From Geobacter sp. SVR (lineage in GTDB: Bacteria > Desulfobacterota > Desulfuromonadia > Geobacterales > Pseudopelobacteraceae): a stretch of 64,000 nucleotides of DNA. How positions within the stretch are numbered: position 1 is the first letter of the stretch; the number at the start of each line of letters is the position of its first letter. The stretch lies in contig NZ_AP024469.1 in assembly GCF_016865365.1 (NCBI RefSeq), positions 3,998,501-4,062,500 on the forward strand. Reading direction: 5' to 3'. Shown here in pieces: positions 9,487 to 17,368 of the stretch. The position numbers and the translations under genes are program-made. The notes under the pieces were generated by a model. That model was not told the origin of the DNA. It saw only the letters and a list, made by a program, of their open reading frames with translations, and made no database searches.

Positions 9487-9998
9487 AACAGTTCCCAGCG
9501 CAGCAGTGCCGCCAATGTCTTGGCATCGCTGATGCGTCCATCCGCCGCCATCTTCAGTGCCTCGTCAAACGGCAGACGCAGCACCTCTATTTCCTCGTCG
9601 GCTTCGGGGCAGGCCGCACCGTCCGTAATGCCGGTGGCGGCAAACAGGTGAATGGCCTCGTCAAAAACTCCGGGAGAAGAATATATCATTCCAAGTGAAA
9701 TCAGCGTTCCGCCGACCAGGCCGGTTTCCTCACGCAGTTCCCGGCTGGCGCATCGTATGGGAGGCTCAGAAGGATCAAGCCGGCCGGCCGGAATTTCCAG
9801 TTGGGCCGTCTCCACCGCGGGACGCACCTGCCTGATCAGGGAGATGGTTCCGTCGTCATGCACCGGCAACACCCCCGCCCCGCCGGGGTGACGCACAACC
9901 TGATAGATATGGCGGCCGCAGGCGCCGATCTCCACTTCCATCTGCTCTATGTCGATGATCAAACCGTTGAAGAGGATTTGACGATTGTGAATGATCAT
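9474..9998 (-). CDS. NUDIX hydrolase, ADP-ribose pyrophosphatase-like
   Basis: About 174 aa, predicted to hydrolyse ADP-ribose or a related nucleoside diphosphate. The NUDIX box is complete: a Gly, five residues, a Glu, seven residues, then RELREETGL, in the segment after IPAGRLDPSE. The upstream strand QVRPAVETAQLEIPAG is typical of the ADPRase subgroup. I start it at the ATG at 9998, because GGAG lies five bases before it. A TTG seven codons upstream (10019) also opens the frame but has no ribosome-binding site. It is transcribed with the EAL/HDOD gene and diverges from the acyltransferase gene. Confidence 0.88.
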   Translation of the reverse strand: MIIHNRQILFNGLIIDIEQMEVEIGACGRHIYQVVRHPGGAGVLPVHDDGTISLIRQVRPAVETAQLEIPAGRLDPSEPPIRCASRELREETGLVGGTLISLGMIYSSPGVFDEAIHLFAATGITDGAACPEADEEIEVLRLPFDEALKMAADGRISDAKTLAALLRWELLCRT

Positions 9999-10065
9999 GG
10001 ATGCTCCACAGGTGTCCAAAGGCAGGCTTCGGTTAACTATAGCAATACTCGCAGGAGTTTTCCAT

Positions 10066-10095
10066 TTGAATTCTCGCGGCCGGAAATGCTATACA
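10066..10095 (+). promoter_or_regulatory. Candidate sigma-70 promoter for plsC-rnhA
   Basis: TTGAAT (10066-10071) and TATACA (10090-10095) are 18 bases apart, and a TG one base before the -10 makes it an extended -10. The start codon of the acyltransferase lies 55 bases downstream. Seen in sequence; activity is inferred. Confidence 0.5.
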
Positions 10096-10150
10096 CAGTG
10101 GCTGCATCAGGGGAATCAGCCGCTTCGGCGGTACGTCAGGACGGCACAAC

Positions 10151-10804
10151 GTGAAGACATCATTTCTGCGGCGGCTATGGGTAACCTTCTCCGCCTTTGT
10201 CGTGGGATTCTACTCCTCGACCCTCAACCGCTTCGCATTCAAGGGGGCTGAACACATCCCCCGTTCCGGCGGCGTTCTGATAGTTTCCAACCACATCTCG
10301 GCCTACGAAACCATTTTCCTGCCATGGGCAATCATTCGGCACCACCCCCTCCAGATGGTATGGGCACCCGCCAAAGAGGAACTGTTCGAAAAACCGTTCC
10401 AGCGCCTGCTCTATTCGACCTGGGGTGCCTTTCCGGTCAAACGCCGGCGTGACATCAAGGCAGCGGTGGTACTCGAGGAACTGCTGCAGGACCAGAAGGT
10501 CATGCTTTTCCCCGAAGGAACCCGGCATCGCGACGGCAGACTGGGAAAAGGCAACCGCGGCGTCGGCAAGATCATTTACGATACCCGTCCGACGGTCATT
10601 CCGACCGCCTTGACCGGCTTCAATCGCTGGAAATTTCCCGGTTTCGGTCAGGATGCCACGGCAATTTTCGGCGCTCCGCTCGATTTTTCCGATCTTTATG
10701 CACTCGACAACTGCAAAGAAACCCATGTGTTGATCGTGGAGCGCGTCATGAACGCGATTGGCGAGCTTCTGAAGCGGGAGGGAGCCTATGTCGGCGAAGC
10801 GTGA
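10151..10804 (+). CDS. Lysophospholipid acyltransferase, PlsC family
   Basis: This 217-aa protein belongs to the glycerophosphate/lysophosphatidate acyltransferase fold, which adds the second acyl chain in phospholipid synthesis at the inner membrane. It has an N-terminal hydrophobic stretch, block I NHISAYE near residue 46, and block [13 protein letters not shown] near 121. Block I normally reads HX4D. Here the acidic residue is Glu (H-ISAY-E), which keeps the charge but is unusual. The gene starts with GTG, with only a weak ribosome-binding site. Its last 17 bases overlap the RNase HI gene. Confidence 0.85.
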   Translation: MKTSFLRRLWVTFSAFVVGFYSSTLNRFAFKGAEHIPRSGGVLIVSNHISAYETIFLPWAIIRHHPLQMVWAPAKEELFEKPFQRLLYSTWGAFPVKRRRDIKAAVVLEELLQDQKVMLFPEGTRHRDGRLGKGNRGVGKIIYDTRPTVIPTALTGFNRWKFPGFGQDATAIFGAPLDFSDLYALDNCKETHVLIVERVMNAIGELLKREGAYVGEA

Positions 10805-11276
10805 AATCGCTGCGGGCGAAAACAGCGCCTCCGATGTGGGAAAAACCGTGGAAATTTTCTGCGACGGCGCCTGCAGCGGCAATCCCGGGCCCGGCGGCTA
10901 CGGCGCCATACTGCGCTATAACGGACACGAAAAAGAGATCAGTGGCGGCGAGAGCCTGACCACCAATAACAGAATGGAGTTGACCGCCGCCATCGAGGCT
11001 CTCGCAAGACTTACCCGTCCCTGCCGGGTGATCGTCACCACCGATTCGCAGTATCTGGTAAAGGGCATCACCGAATGGATAAAGGGCTGGCAGAGCAAGG
11101 GATGGCAAAACAGCAAGAAGGAGCCTGTTGTCAACCGGGATCTATGGGAACGCCTGCTGGAACTCACCCGCCAACACACCATCACCTGGAAGTGGGTACG
11201 CGGACACAACGGCCATGACGAAAACGAACGCTGCGACGTGCTGGCGCGAGAGGCGATTTTGCGGCTGAAAAAGTAG
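10788..11276 (+). CDS. rnhA: Ribonuclease HI
   Basis: This 162-aa enzyme cuts the RNA strand of RNA-DNA hybrids, removing R-loops and primers. The DEDD active site is visible: Asp in [16 protein letters not shown] (about residue 22), Glu in NNRMELTA, Asp in TTDSQYL and Asp near the end in ENERCDVLA. The handle region [20 protein letters not shown] is of the E. coli type. About 18 residues precede the conserved core, which is slightly longer than in E. coli. The start follows GGGAGGGAGCCT and lies inside the end of plsC, so the two are probably co-translated. Confidence 0.96.
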   Translation: MSAKREIAAGENSASDVGKTVEIFCDGACSGNPGPGGYGAILRYNGHEKEISGGESLTTNNRMELTAAIEALARLTRPCRVIVTTDSQYLVKGITEWIKGWQSKGWQNSKKEPVVNRDLWERLLELTRQHTITWKWVRGHNGHDENERCDVLAREAILRLKK

Positions 11277-11280
11277 CTAG

Positions 11281-11754
11281 CTACCGGACCGGAACAACAT
11301 CGACGAGGGCGAAACCATAGCGGGGATGCATAAAGGCGTGAGTGTTGGGAAACTTCGAGAAGAGCCATCCGTCGAAGACAAGGTTATTGCCCTCACGAAT
11401 TTTGACCTTCGCTCCCGGATTCTTCAACTCATTGGAGGCAGAGGTCATAACGGAGCCTTCCATGACAAAGGCCGGGAGAAAAGCTTCGACTTCTATGGTC
11501 ATGGAGGATGAAGGGAGGTGGATTTTACCGCCGATGGGGATGGTGTGAACGATTTTCTTGACGCTTGCTTTGTCGGTAACGCATATCCTGACAGCCTTCC
11601 ATTTGCTTCTGACGGCTTCAGGCACAGCCAGCGTCATGATCTTCTTTTCGTGCGAACGTGCGCTTTCTACCGGGGATGAAGCTTGCTGTTCCGTGCCTTG
11701 ACAGCCTGCCAGCAGCATAATCGGCAGAACGAGCAGCACTGTGTATACACGCAC
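11281..11754 (-). CDS. DUF2155-type lipoprotein
   Basis: This 157-aa protein starts with a lipoprotein signal (lipobox LLAGC, Cys18), so it should be anchored in a membrane. The body holds the DUF2155 pattern: KWKAVRICVTDKASVKK, then IPIGG, FLPAFVMEG and a C-terminal FDGWLF with HPRYGFALVDV. The function of DUF2155 is unknown. The start codon is GTG with a weak AGGT upstream. It converges with rnhA, leaving only four bases between the stops and no visible terminator. Confidence 0.75.
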   Translation of the reverse strand: MRVYTVLLVLPIMLLAGCQGTEQQASSPVESARSHEKKIMTLAVPEAVRSKWKAVRICVTDKASVKKIVHTIPIGGKIHLPSSSMTIEVEAFLPAFVMEGSVMTSASNELKNPGAKVKIREGNNLVFDGWLFSKFPNTHAFMHPRYGFALVDVVPVR

Positions 11755-11784
11755 TGGAGATACCTGCTACATCGATAATTTGAG

Positions 11785-11877
11785 TGGCGGAGAGAGAGGG
11801 ATTCGAACCCTCGATACCGGTTTCCCAGTATACTCGCTTAGCAGGCGAGCGCCTTCGACCTACTCGGCCATCTCTCC
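11785..11877 (-). tRNA. tRNA-Ser (anticodon GCT)
   Basis: On the minus strand the gene begins GGAGAGA, pairs with TCTCTCC at its 3' end, and carries discriminator G and encoded CCA (11787-11785). The anticodon stem CTCGC/GCGAG encloses CTGCTAA, giving anticodon GCT. A long variable arm follows, as expected for serine. The T arm has the standard GGTTCGAATCC. Confidence 0.96.
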
Positions 11878-11977
11878 TAAAAACCGGCCTACGTCCCTGA
11901 GGCACAGGAACTTTTATAGTTAACACGCTGTCCGCAAAAAATCAAGCTCTAAAGACTGCAGTCGTCAGGCCGGCAGT

Positions 11978-12310
11978 TCAGTAATCCTGCTTCCCCCAGC
12001 GATCGCTCATTTTCTTGCGGTGTATTGCATTTTCGCTTTCGACTTCGCTGATGATGCGTTCAGCCTCTTCCGGTGTCAGCCCGATGCTCGGCCGAACCCC
12101 CATCCAGTGCGAGTGCTGCTCCGAGGGAGTATCGAGCTCGTGAGGAATCGGCGGGCCCGGCTTGAACTTGTCGTTCAAAAACAGAGCCGCTTCGTACTGG
12201 CCGTTGTTGAGCACCAGAAACACCTCGGCAAAAAATCCGCTCTGCAACCGTTTGACAACGACGGATTTAATCACTTTCATCCCACGAGGGACATCGATAA
12301 GGTCTGCCAT
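11978..12310 (-). CDS. Conserved hypothetical protein
   Basis: This is a soluble protein of about 110 aa that I do not recognise. From the chosen ATG (12310) it reads MADLIDVPRGMKVIKSVVVK. An open beta-rich half (FFAEVFLVLNNGQYEAALFLNDKF) follows, then a proline-rich turn, and finally a helical, charged C-terminus (LTPEEAERIISEVESENAIHR, split here only for description). GGGG lies eight bases before the chosen start. The reading frame continues 15 codons upstream without a better site. It lies between a tRNA gene and mglA, on the same strand as mglA, 74 bases after its stop. Confidence 0.6.
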   Translation of the reverse strand: MADLIDVPRGMKVIKSVVVKRLQSGFFAEVFLVLNNGQYEAALFLNDKFKPGPPIPHELDTPSEQHSHWMGVRPSIGLTPEEAERIISEVESENAIHRKKMSDRWGKQDY

Positions 12311-12384
12311 TTCATAAACCCCTTTACCGCACATGATAATGCCGACGGGAAGCACCCCTCGACTGGCAAAACAAGGACAATGTA

Positions 12385-12972
12385 CTACCTGCTCTTTTTC
12401 AGATCCATCAGAATCAGCTTGGCTATTGCTTTGAGCGTTTCGAAGACCCCCTCGCCGGTAATGGCGGAAGCTTCGAGATCAAGGACATTCCCGGGATTCA
12501 GCTCACGGCGCAACTCTTCCACGGGAACGACATCCGGCAAATCGCGCTTATTGTACTGCACCACGAACGGAATCTTCTCCAGGTCATATCCCTGTTCACT
12601 GAGATTGATCCGCAGATTTTCCAGAGATTCGGCGTTGGCATCCATGCGCTCTTCCTGGGAGTCCGCCACAAACACCACGCCGTCGACCCCCTTCAGGATC
12701 AGTTTGCGCGAAGCATCGTAAAACACCTGACCAGGAACCGTATAGAGATGAAAACGCGTCTTGAACCCGCGTATTTCCCCCAGCGCCAGAGGTAAAAAAT
12801 CAAAAAAAAGCGTCCGCTCTGTTTCCGTTGCCAGACTGATCATCTTGCCTTTGGCATCCGGCGCAGTCTTGTCGTAAATGTACTGAAGATTGGTGGTTTT
12901 ACCGCAGAGTCCCGGACCATAATAAACTATTTTACAGTTTATTTCCCGCGAGGCGTAGTTGATGAAGGACAT
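12385..12972 (-). CDS. mglA: MglA, Ras-like small GTPase
   Basis: This 195-aa protein is the polarity GTPase MglA, which in Myxococcus marks the leading pole for gliding and type IV pilus motility. The P-loop reads GPGLCGKTT (about residues 19-27). Switch II has TVPGQVFY, where Ras has DTAGQ. The base-recognition motif is NKRD near 144, with SAITG later. It is directly downstream of mglB (20-base gap), its roadblock-type GTPase-activating partner, on the same strand. Confidence 0.94.
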   Translation of the reverse strand: MSFINYASREINCKIVYYGPGLCGKTTNLQYIYDKTAPDAKGKMISLATETERTLFFDFLPLALGEIRGFKTRFHLYTVPGQVFYDASRKLILKGVDGVVFVADSQEERMDANAESLENLRINLSEQGYDLEKIPFVVQYNKRDLPDVVPVEELRRELNPGNVLDLEASAITGEGVFETLKAIAKLILMDLKKSR

Positions 12973-12992
12973 TCCGGCTTACCTCGCTACAG

Positions 12993-13484
12993 CTAACGAA
13001 ACAGGTTGTCGATGTCATCATCGGTAATCTCCGCAAAAGGAAAACCGGAGCATCCCTGCCGTTCTTTTTCCTCCGCCTTCTTAAGCAATCTGCAGAAGAT
13101 GACGGCAAGCTCATCCGATGCCTTCTTTACCCGCAGGCGGACAAGCCCCAGTGTAGAACGATTATCGTACAGCACCACCAGAATGACACGGCCACCGACG
13201 ATGGAAATATGGAGATTGTCCTTTTCCCCTTCGTGGCACAGAACCGAAAATTCCTTTTCACCGATCAGCTTTGCAAGCCCACCCGTTGCCGCAATGTTTC
13301 CGGCAGCCAGTGAAGCCAGCGAGGTGGTGTCGAATCCATCCGTCTCACCGACGCCCGAAATCATCTGGCCATTTTTGTCGACCAGGAAGACAACCTTGGC
13401 ATTCGCCTCCCTCAGCAGGCGTTCAATGACCTGATTGATCTCCCGAAATTCTTCGTCGTACATGACCATCTGCTGAGCAGACAT
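12993..13484 (-). CDS. mglB: MglB, roadblock/LC7-domain GAP of MglA
   Basis: About 163 aa. MglB forms dimers that stimulate GTP hydrolysis by MglA and mark the lagging pole. The roadblock/LC7 fold is visible from the helix IERLLREANAKVVFLVDKNG through GVGETDGFD, LAAGNIAATGGLAKLIGE and the strand ILVVLYDN. I start it at the ATG at 13484, which follows GGAGAGAGG. An in-frame ATG 12 codons upstream lacks a ribosome-binding site. The C-terminal extension ending in DDDIDNLFR is acidic. It is the first gene of the mglBA pair. Confidence 0.9.
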   Translation of the reverse strand: MSAQQMVMYDEEFREINQVIERLLREANAKVVFLVDKNGQMISGVGETDGFDTTSLASLAAGNIAATGGLAKLIGEKEFSVLCHEGEKDNLHISIVGGRVILVVLYDNRSTLGLVRLRVKKASDELAVIFCRLLKKAEEKERQGCSGFPFAEITDDDIDNLFR

Positions 13485-13619
13485 GTGCCTCTCTCCTGCC
13501 TGCCGGCTGATAACTTCCAAGGAGAAACAAGAATCAAATTCTCGGTTTCTATAGCAGAAATACCCTGCCGTTTCAAGCTTATTACAATGCGGATTGCGCC
13601 GGCATGTGGGGAAATCACC

Positions 13620-13648
13620 TTGAGTTTATAGGGTATTTCCGGTATTAT
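13620..13648 (+). promoter_or_regulatory. Candidate sigma-70 promoter for the radical SAM gene
   Basis: TTGAGT (13620-13625) is 17 bases from TATTAT (13643-13648). The ATG of the radical SAM gene is about 43 bases beyond the -10. The flanking sequence is AT-rich, unlike the coding DNA on either side. Confidence 0.55.
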
Positions 13649-13690
13649 TTTTAAATATCTTTTATTCGCACTTCATCTGACGGGAGCACT

Positions 13691-14779
13691 ATGCAACAGG
13701 AATTCGTCCCCAAATGGGTCGCGTGGGAAACCACACAGAAATGCAATCTGCGCTGCGTGCACTGCCGCTGCTCTTCCGATCTCACCTCATCCTCCGGCGA
13801 TTTTACGACCGAAGAAGGCAAGAAACTGCTCAAAGAGATTGCCGACTTCTCCAAACCGGTCGTAGTTCTTTCCGGTGGTGAACCACTGCTGCGTCCGGAT
13901 ATTTTCGAACTGGCCCAATTCGGCACATCACTTGGGCTGCGCATGTGCATGGCCACCAATGGCGCCTTGGTGACCGATGAGATTTGCCAGAAGATGAAGC
14001 AGGCGGATATAAAGATGGTTTCCCTGTCGCTTGATGGCAGCAGCGCCGAGGTTCACGACAATTTTCGGCAATGCCCCGGCTCCTTCGAAGGGGTTGTCCG
14101 CGCGGCTGAGATATTCCGGCGCAACGGACAGAAGTTCCTGATCAACTCGTCATTTACGAAGCGCAACCAGCACGATATTGCCAACACCTTCAAAGTCGCA
14201 AAATCGCTGGGCGCCACTGCCTGGTACATGTTCATGATCGTCCCGACCGGCCGCGGCGAAGAGATCATGAGCGAACTGATTTCCAAAGAGGATTACGAAG
14301 AGATCCTCGACTGGCATTACCAGCAGGAAAAGCTGGAAGACGAGATCCTGATGCGTCCTACCTGTGCCCCGCACTACTATCGCATCGTGCCGCAGAAGGC
14401 CAAGGCCGAAGGTGTCAACTTCGAGCGCCGTTCCCTCACCTTCTCGACCGGCGGCGGCAAGGGCTGTATCGCTGCCCAGACGATCTGCCTGATCGACTGC
14501 TTCGGCAATGTCAAGCCCTGCTCATACTTCCACCGCACGGCCGGCAATGTCAAACAGGTTCCCTTCAAGGAGATATGGGAGAACTCGGACATTTTCCGCA
14601 GCCTGCGGGATTTCAAATCGTACAAGGGCAAATGCGGTCAATGCGAGTACCTGAACATCTGCGGAGGCTGCCGGGCCAGGGCCGATGCAGTCTATGGAGA
14701 CTACCTGGAGGAGGAACCCTTCTGCAATTACGTCCCGATTCGTGTTCAGCGCCAGGAGGCTGCCGGGGACAACAAATAA
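13691..14779 (+). CDS. ahbD: Radical SAM/SPASM heme-biosynthesis enzyme, AhbD/NirJ-like
   Basis: This 362-aa enzyme has the radical SAM cluster motif CNLRCVHC (residues 19-26, CX3CX2C) and the SAM-binding GGEP. Its C-terminal SPASM-type region carries further cysteines ([30 protein letters not shown]). The end with CGGCRARA and EEPFCNY, and the central segment [12 protein letters not shown], are those of the siroheme-branch enzymes AhbC, AhbD and NirJ. AhbD makes heme b from iron-coproporphyrin by oxidative decarboxylation. I favour AhbD over AhbC from the central segment, but the choice between them is tentative. It would supply heme for the many cytochromes of such an organism. It stands alone behind its own promoter. 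Confidence 0.65.
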   Translation: MQQEFVPKWVAWETTQKCNLRCVHCRCSSDLTSSSGDFTTEEGKKLLKEIADFSKPVVVLSGGEPLLRPDIFELAQFGTSLGLRMCMATNGALVTDEICQKMKQADIKMVSLSLDGSSAEVHDNFRQCPGSFEGVVRAAEIFRRNGQKFLINSSFTKRNQHDIANTFKVAKSLGATAWYMFMIVPTGRGEEIMSELISKEDYEEILDWHYQQEKLEDEILMRPTCAPHYYRIVPQKAKAEGVNFERRSLTFSTGGGKGCIAAQTICLIDCFGNVKPCSYFHRTAGNVKQVPFKEIWENSDIFRSLRDFKSYKGKCGQCEYLNICGGCRARADAVYGDYLEEEPFCNYVPIRVQRQEAAGDNK

Positions 14780-14802
14780 TCTGTTGCTGAGACAATTATC
14801 TA

Positions 14803-14831
14803 TTGACAGTGCCTGATTCCTGAAGTATAAG
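14803..14831 (+). promoter_or_regulatory. Sigma-70 promoter of tRNA-Phe
   Basis: A perfect -35 TTGACA (14803-14808) and -10 TATAAG (14826-14831) with a 17-base spacer lie just before the tRNA gene. This is one of the two strongest promoter matches in the window. Confidence 0.8.
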
Positions 14832-14844
14832 GTTAGTTCCTTTC

Positions 14845-14920
<76 letters not shown>

Positions 14921-14933
14921 CTTAATCGCATAA

Positions 14934-14971
14934 AAAGGCACTTACGAAAGCAATTCGTAAGTGCCTTTTTT
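14934..14971 (+). terminator. Intrinsic terminator after tRNA-Phe
   Basis: AGGCACTTACGAA (14936-14948) pairs perfectly with TTCGTAAGTGCCT (14954-14966) across a five-base loop and is followed by a run of T to 14971. Confidence 0.9.
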
Positions 14972-15048
14972 GTTGACGCAGATATCGACGCAAGTAAGGC
15001 ACATGAGCCTTGAGCCTCATTTTCTTGCCTCTGAGCAACCACGAATAG

Positions 15049-15076
15049 AAAGGCGAGGTAGCACTACCCCGCCTTT
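15049..15076 (-). terminator. Hairpin terminator of the flavoprotein gene
   Basis: AAAGGCGAGGTA pairs with TACCCCGCCTTT with one mismatch around a four-base loop, 20 bases beyond the stop of the minus-strand reductase gene. The T-run on that strand is interrupted, so efficiency is uncertain. Confidence 0.5.
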
Positions 15077-15095
15077 GACACACCGACCGCACACC

Positions 15096-15755
15096 TTATG
15101 CTGCAATACTTTCGGCTCCGGCCAATCGTTGTCCCAGTTCGAAAGCGCGACGGCACTCCAACGGCAATGCCTCCGCACGACGCCGGGCCTTGTGAACCGG
15201 ATCGAAACTTTCGATCACCACCTTCGAATAGTCATCCACCTGGCAGGTATCATACGCGCACAATGATTCGGCTGCCCCAAGGAGCAACTGAACATAGCGC
15301 TCATTGGTCCTGAAGACCTGTTCATACCCGAATTCCTTGCTCCGTTCTTCCGGGACATTCATGGTGTATATGAAACCGGTCTTGATGTGCCTGGGAAACA
15401 GCGTGCCATACGGCACCGTGTACGTGAGGTACGGAAATAGCAGGCGCTCCAGAAAGCTGCGCGTCTCGCCGGTGACCGTGCCGAAGTAGATCGGCGAACC
15501 GATGACAAGCGCGTCGGCTGCCGCGATCTTTTCCAGCACCGGTGCCAGATCGTCGCTCAGAACGCATTTCCCGTAACTCTTCCCCCCTCTGGTCTTGCAG
15601 GCCAGACAACTCTTGCATCCCTTGAAATCGAGGTCATAGAGATGAACAAGCTCCGTCTCAGCCCCTTGCGCTGCGGCCCCTTCCAGCGCTTTGGACACCA
15701 GCGTGGCCGTGTTCCACTGTTTGCGCGGACTACCGTTGACTCCGATGACGACCAT
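15096..15755 (-). CDS. Flavodoxin-fold NAD(P)H-dependent FMN reductase / iron-sulfur flavoprotein-like
   Basis: About 219 aa. The N-terminus VVIGVNGSPRKQWNT is the FMN-phosphate loop of the flavodoxin-like NADPH-dependent FMN reductase family. GSPIYFGTVTGETRSFLERL is the second FMN-contacting segment. Between them CKSCLACK and a further Cys resemble the compact cysteine motif of archaeal iron-sulfur flavoproteins, so a cluster may be bound. The ATG at 15755 follows AAGGAGGAACGATC, a near-perfect site; the open frame continues upstream through the operator region and is not coding. It is divergent from an ArsR-family gene, with two operator-like palindromes between them, so it is probably repressed by that regulator. 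Confidence 0.82.
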   Translation of the reverse strand: MVVIGVNGSPRKQWNTATLVSKALEGAAAQGAETELVHLYDLDFKGCKSCLACKTRGGKSYGKCVLSDDLAPVLEKIAAADALVIGSPIYFGTVTGETRSFLERLLFPYLTYTVPYGTLFPRHIKTGFIYTMNVPEERSKEFGYEQVFRTNERYVQLLLGAAESLCAYDTCQVDDYSKVVIESFDPVHKARRRAEALPLECRRAFELGQRLAGAESIAA

Positions 15756-15824
15756 GATCGTTCCTCCTTGTATGACTGTTGGAATCCCTTGCCCCTTGTT
15801 CCTCAACATGCAAAGCAAGGGCTG

Positions 15825-15864
15825 TTCGAATAATATCGAACCAACTATTTCGAAAATAATCGAA
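15825..15864. promoter_or_regulatory. Tandem operator TTCGA-N6-TCGAA, twice
   Basis: Two copies of the same palindrome lie between the divergent reductase and ArsR genes: 15825-15840 and 15849-15864, each TTCGA, six AT-rich bases, TCGAA. Centres are 24 bases apart. The first extends to GTTCGA/TCGAAC. ArsR-family dimers bind palindromes of this size, so autoregulation and control of the reductase are inferred. Confidence 0.7.
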
Positions 15865-15896
15865 CAGCATTGCATTGTCAACTTCATTCCAGTATC

Positions 15897-16250
15897 ATGA
15901 AGAAAAAAGCGAGCCAGGCCATGACCAGGAATAGCGAAATACAACAACCCTTGCGGGATGAAATTACTTTACCCAAAGTCCTTCACGCACTCAGCGACCC
16001 CATACGCATGGAAATCGTGCTCAAAATTGCCAGAGCGGGTCAGGTTGCCTGTGGAGCATTCGATATACCGATGCCCAAGTCCACGTTATCGCATCACTTC
16101 AAAGTCCTGAGGGAATCGGGGGTAGTCGCCAGCAGGCGGGAGGGTAACGAGCTGATAAACTCTTTGCGGACTGAAGATCTGGAAGCACGCTTTCCGGGAG
16201 TCATTGCGGCCATAATTGCTGCAGGAACAGCTGACAAAGGAAAAGCCTGA
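15897..16250 (+). CDS. ArsR-family transcriptional regulator
   Basis: A winged-helix regulator of about 117 aa. The signature runs LHALSDPIRMEIVLKIARAG, then the recognition helix region PKSTLSHHFKVLRESGVVASRREGNE. This is the ArsR/SmtB pattern, in which a repressor leaves DNA on sensing a metal, redox signal or small molecule. Only one Cys (in QVACGAF) lies near the DNA-binding helices, and the usual metal-box CVC is absent, so the signal is unknown. Start choice is weak: ATG at 15897 or 15921 are both in frame, without clear Shine-Dalgarno sequences. Confidence 0.82.
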   Translation: MKKKASQAMTRNSEIQQPLRDEITLPKVLHALSDPIRMEIVLKIARAGQVACGAFDIPMPKSTLSHHFKVLRESGVVASRREGNELINSLRTEDLEARFPGVIAAIIAAGTADKGKA

Positions 16251-16338
16251 CTCCGGCAGTCTCTCGCCCGTCCCCCCGATGGAAGTCGCCCCAGAAATTA
16301 CGTTGCCAGGCTGCATTTCATACCATCGTTGCCAACAG

Positions 16339-16369
16339 AAAAGGCGTCCACATAAGCGAACGCCTTTTT
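16339..16369. terminator. Bidirectional intrinsic terminator
   Basis: AAAAGGCGT (16339-16347) pairs with ACGCCTTTT (16360-16368). The hairpin has an A-run on one side and a T-run on the other, so it can end both arsR (plus) and the hdr-flox operon (minus), whose stop is 87 bases away. Confidence 0.75.
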
Positions 16370-16455
16370 CACCCCCCAGCTAACGGGTTTATCCTTCCTT
16401 AGTGGCACCCCGAACGCCGCCCACACTCTTGGGCGCTAAGGCATGCTCACCCCAA

Positions 16456-17301
16456 TCAAAATTCTGCCGGCATGGCCTTGACCTGCTCCGCAGTGAAGAC
16501 CGGCCCATCCTTGCAGACATAGACATTGCCGACATTGCAGCGGCCGCACTTACCCAGGCCGCACTTCATGCGGTTCTCCAAGGTAGTGTAGACCTGTTCG
16601 TCCGTAAAGCCCAGCTTCTCCAGCACCGGCAGGGTGAACTTGATCATGATCGGCGGGCCGCAGACCAGGGCAATGGTGTTGTCGGCCGCAGGAGCAGCCT
16701 CTTCCAGGATGGCCGGGACAAAGCCGACCTTGCCATCCCACGCAGGGCCATTGCCCCCCGGATCGACCGTCTTGACCAGCCGCACGTCACCGCGCTTTTC
16801 CCACTCCTCCAATTCGCGTTTGTAGACCAGGTCCGCCTCCGTGCGGGCGCCGTAGACGATGGTGATCTCCCCGAATTTATCACGCAGATCAAGGCAGTTC
16901 CAGATCAAGGTCCTGAGCGGCGGCAAGGCGATGCCGCCGGCAACGAAGACCAGGTTCCTGCCATAGAAGTCTTCAATGGGAAAGGAGTTGCCGTACGGGC
17001 CGCGCACCCCCATGCTGTCGCCGACCTCCAGCCTGCGCAGGGCCTCGGTCACCCGGCCCACTGACCGGAAACAGCATTCGATGTAGCCCTTCCTGGTAGG
17101 AGAGGAAGCGATGCAGAAGGTGGACTCCCCGGCCCCGAAAGCGGAATATTCGGCGAACTGGCCAGCCCGGAAGACGAAGCTGTCACGGACCTGCTCATCC
17201 TGAAAAACCAGGCGCAGGGTACGGACATCCGGGGTCTCGTCGATGACCTCCTCGACAGTGGCCAAGTAAGGGAGATAGATGTTCTTGTTATGATCGCACA
17301 T
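16456..17301 (-). CDS. floxA: FAD/NAD(P)-binding oxidoreductase subunit, FloxA-like
   Basis: This 281-aa protein has a ferredoxin-reductase fold like PyrK and sulfhydrogenase gamma. A FAD-binding barrel (about 10-105, RAGQFAEYSAFG) precedes an NAD(P)-binding half (about 115-225, FVAGGIALPPLRTLI and VCGPPIMI). A C-terminal cysteine cluster CGLGKCGRCNVGNVYVC ligates a [2Fe-2S]. In sulfate reducers FloxABCD passes NADH electrons to HdrABC, with proposed flavin-based electron bifurcation to ferredoxin and a disulfide. Here it is the last gene of the operon, downstream of a hairpin that abuts its GAGG ribosome-binding site. Confidence 0.82.
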   Translation of the reverse strand: MCDHNKNIYLPYLATVEEVIDETPDVRTLRLVFQDEQVRDSFVFRAGQFAEYSAFGAGESTFCIASSPTRKGYIECCFRSVGRVTEALRRLEVGDSMGVRGPYGNSFPIEDFYGRNLVFVAGGIALPPLRTLIWNCLDLRDKFGEITIVYGARTEADLVYKRELEEWEKRGDVRLVKTVDPGGNGPAWDGKVGFVPAILEEAAPAADNTIALVCGPPIMIKFTLPVLEKLGFTDEQVYTTLENRMKCGLGKCGRCNVGNVYVCKDGPVFTAEQVKAMPAEF

Positions 17302-17368
17302 GTAAACCTCAGGTTAAGGTTAAGGCCAAGGTTAAGCTTTTACTCAACCCTAACCTCAAGCTGCTTTT
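17302..17368 (-). repeat. Spacer hairpin H1 (GGTTAAG family)
   Basis: GGTTAAGGTTAAG (17312-17324) and CTCAACCCTAACC (17343-17355) are inverted copies. In the operon's own transcript all 13 positions pair, two as G-U. The ribosome-binding GAGG of floxA (17310-17307) starts one base beyond the stem. The 12-mer CCTCAGGTTAAG (17307-17318) recurs exactly in the next spacer. Confidence 0.75.

Noticed and set aside
11741-11923. Open frame reading GGERGIRTLDTGF on plus
   Set aside because: It is the familiar false protein produced by reading across the complement of a tRNA-Ser gene.
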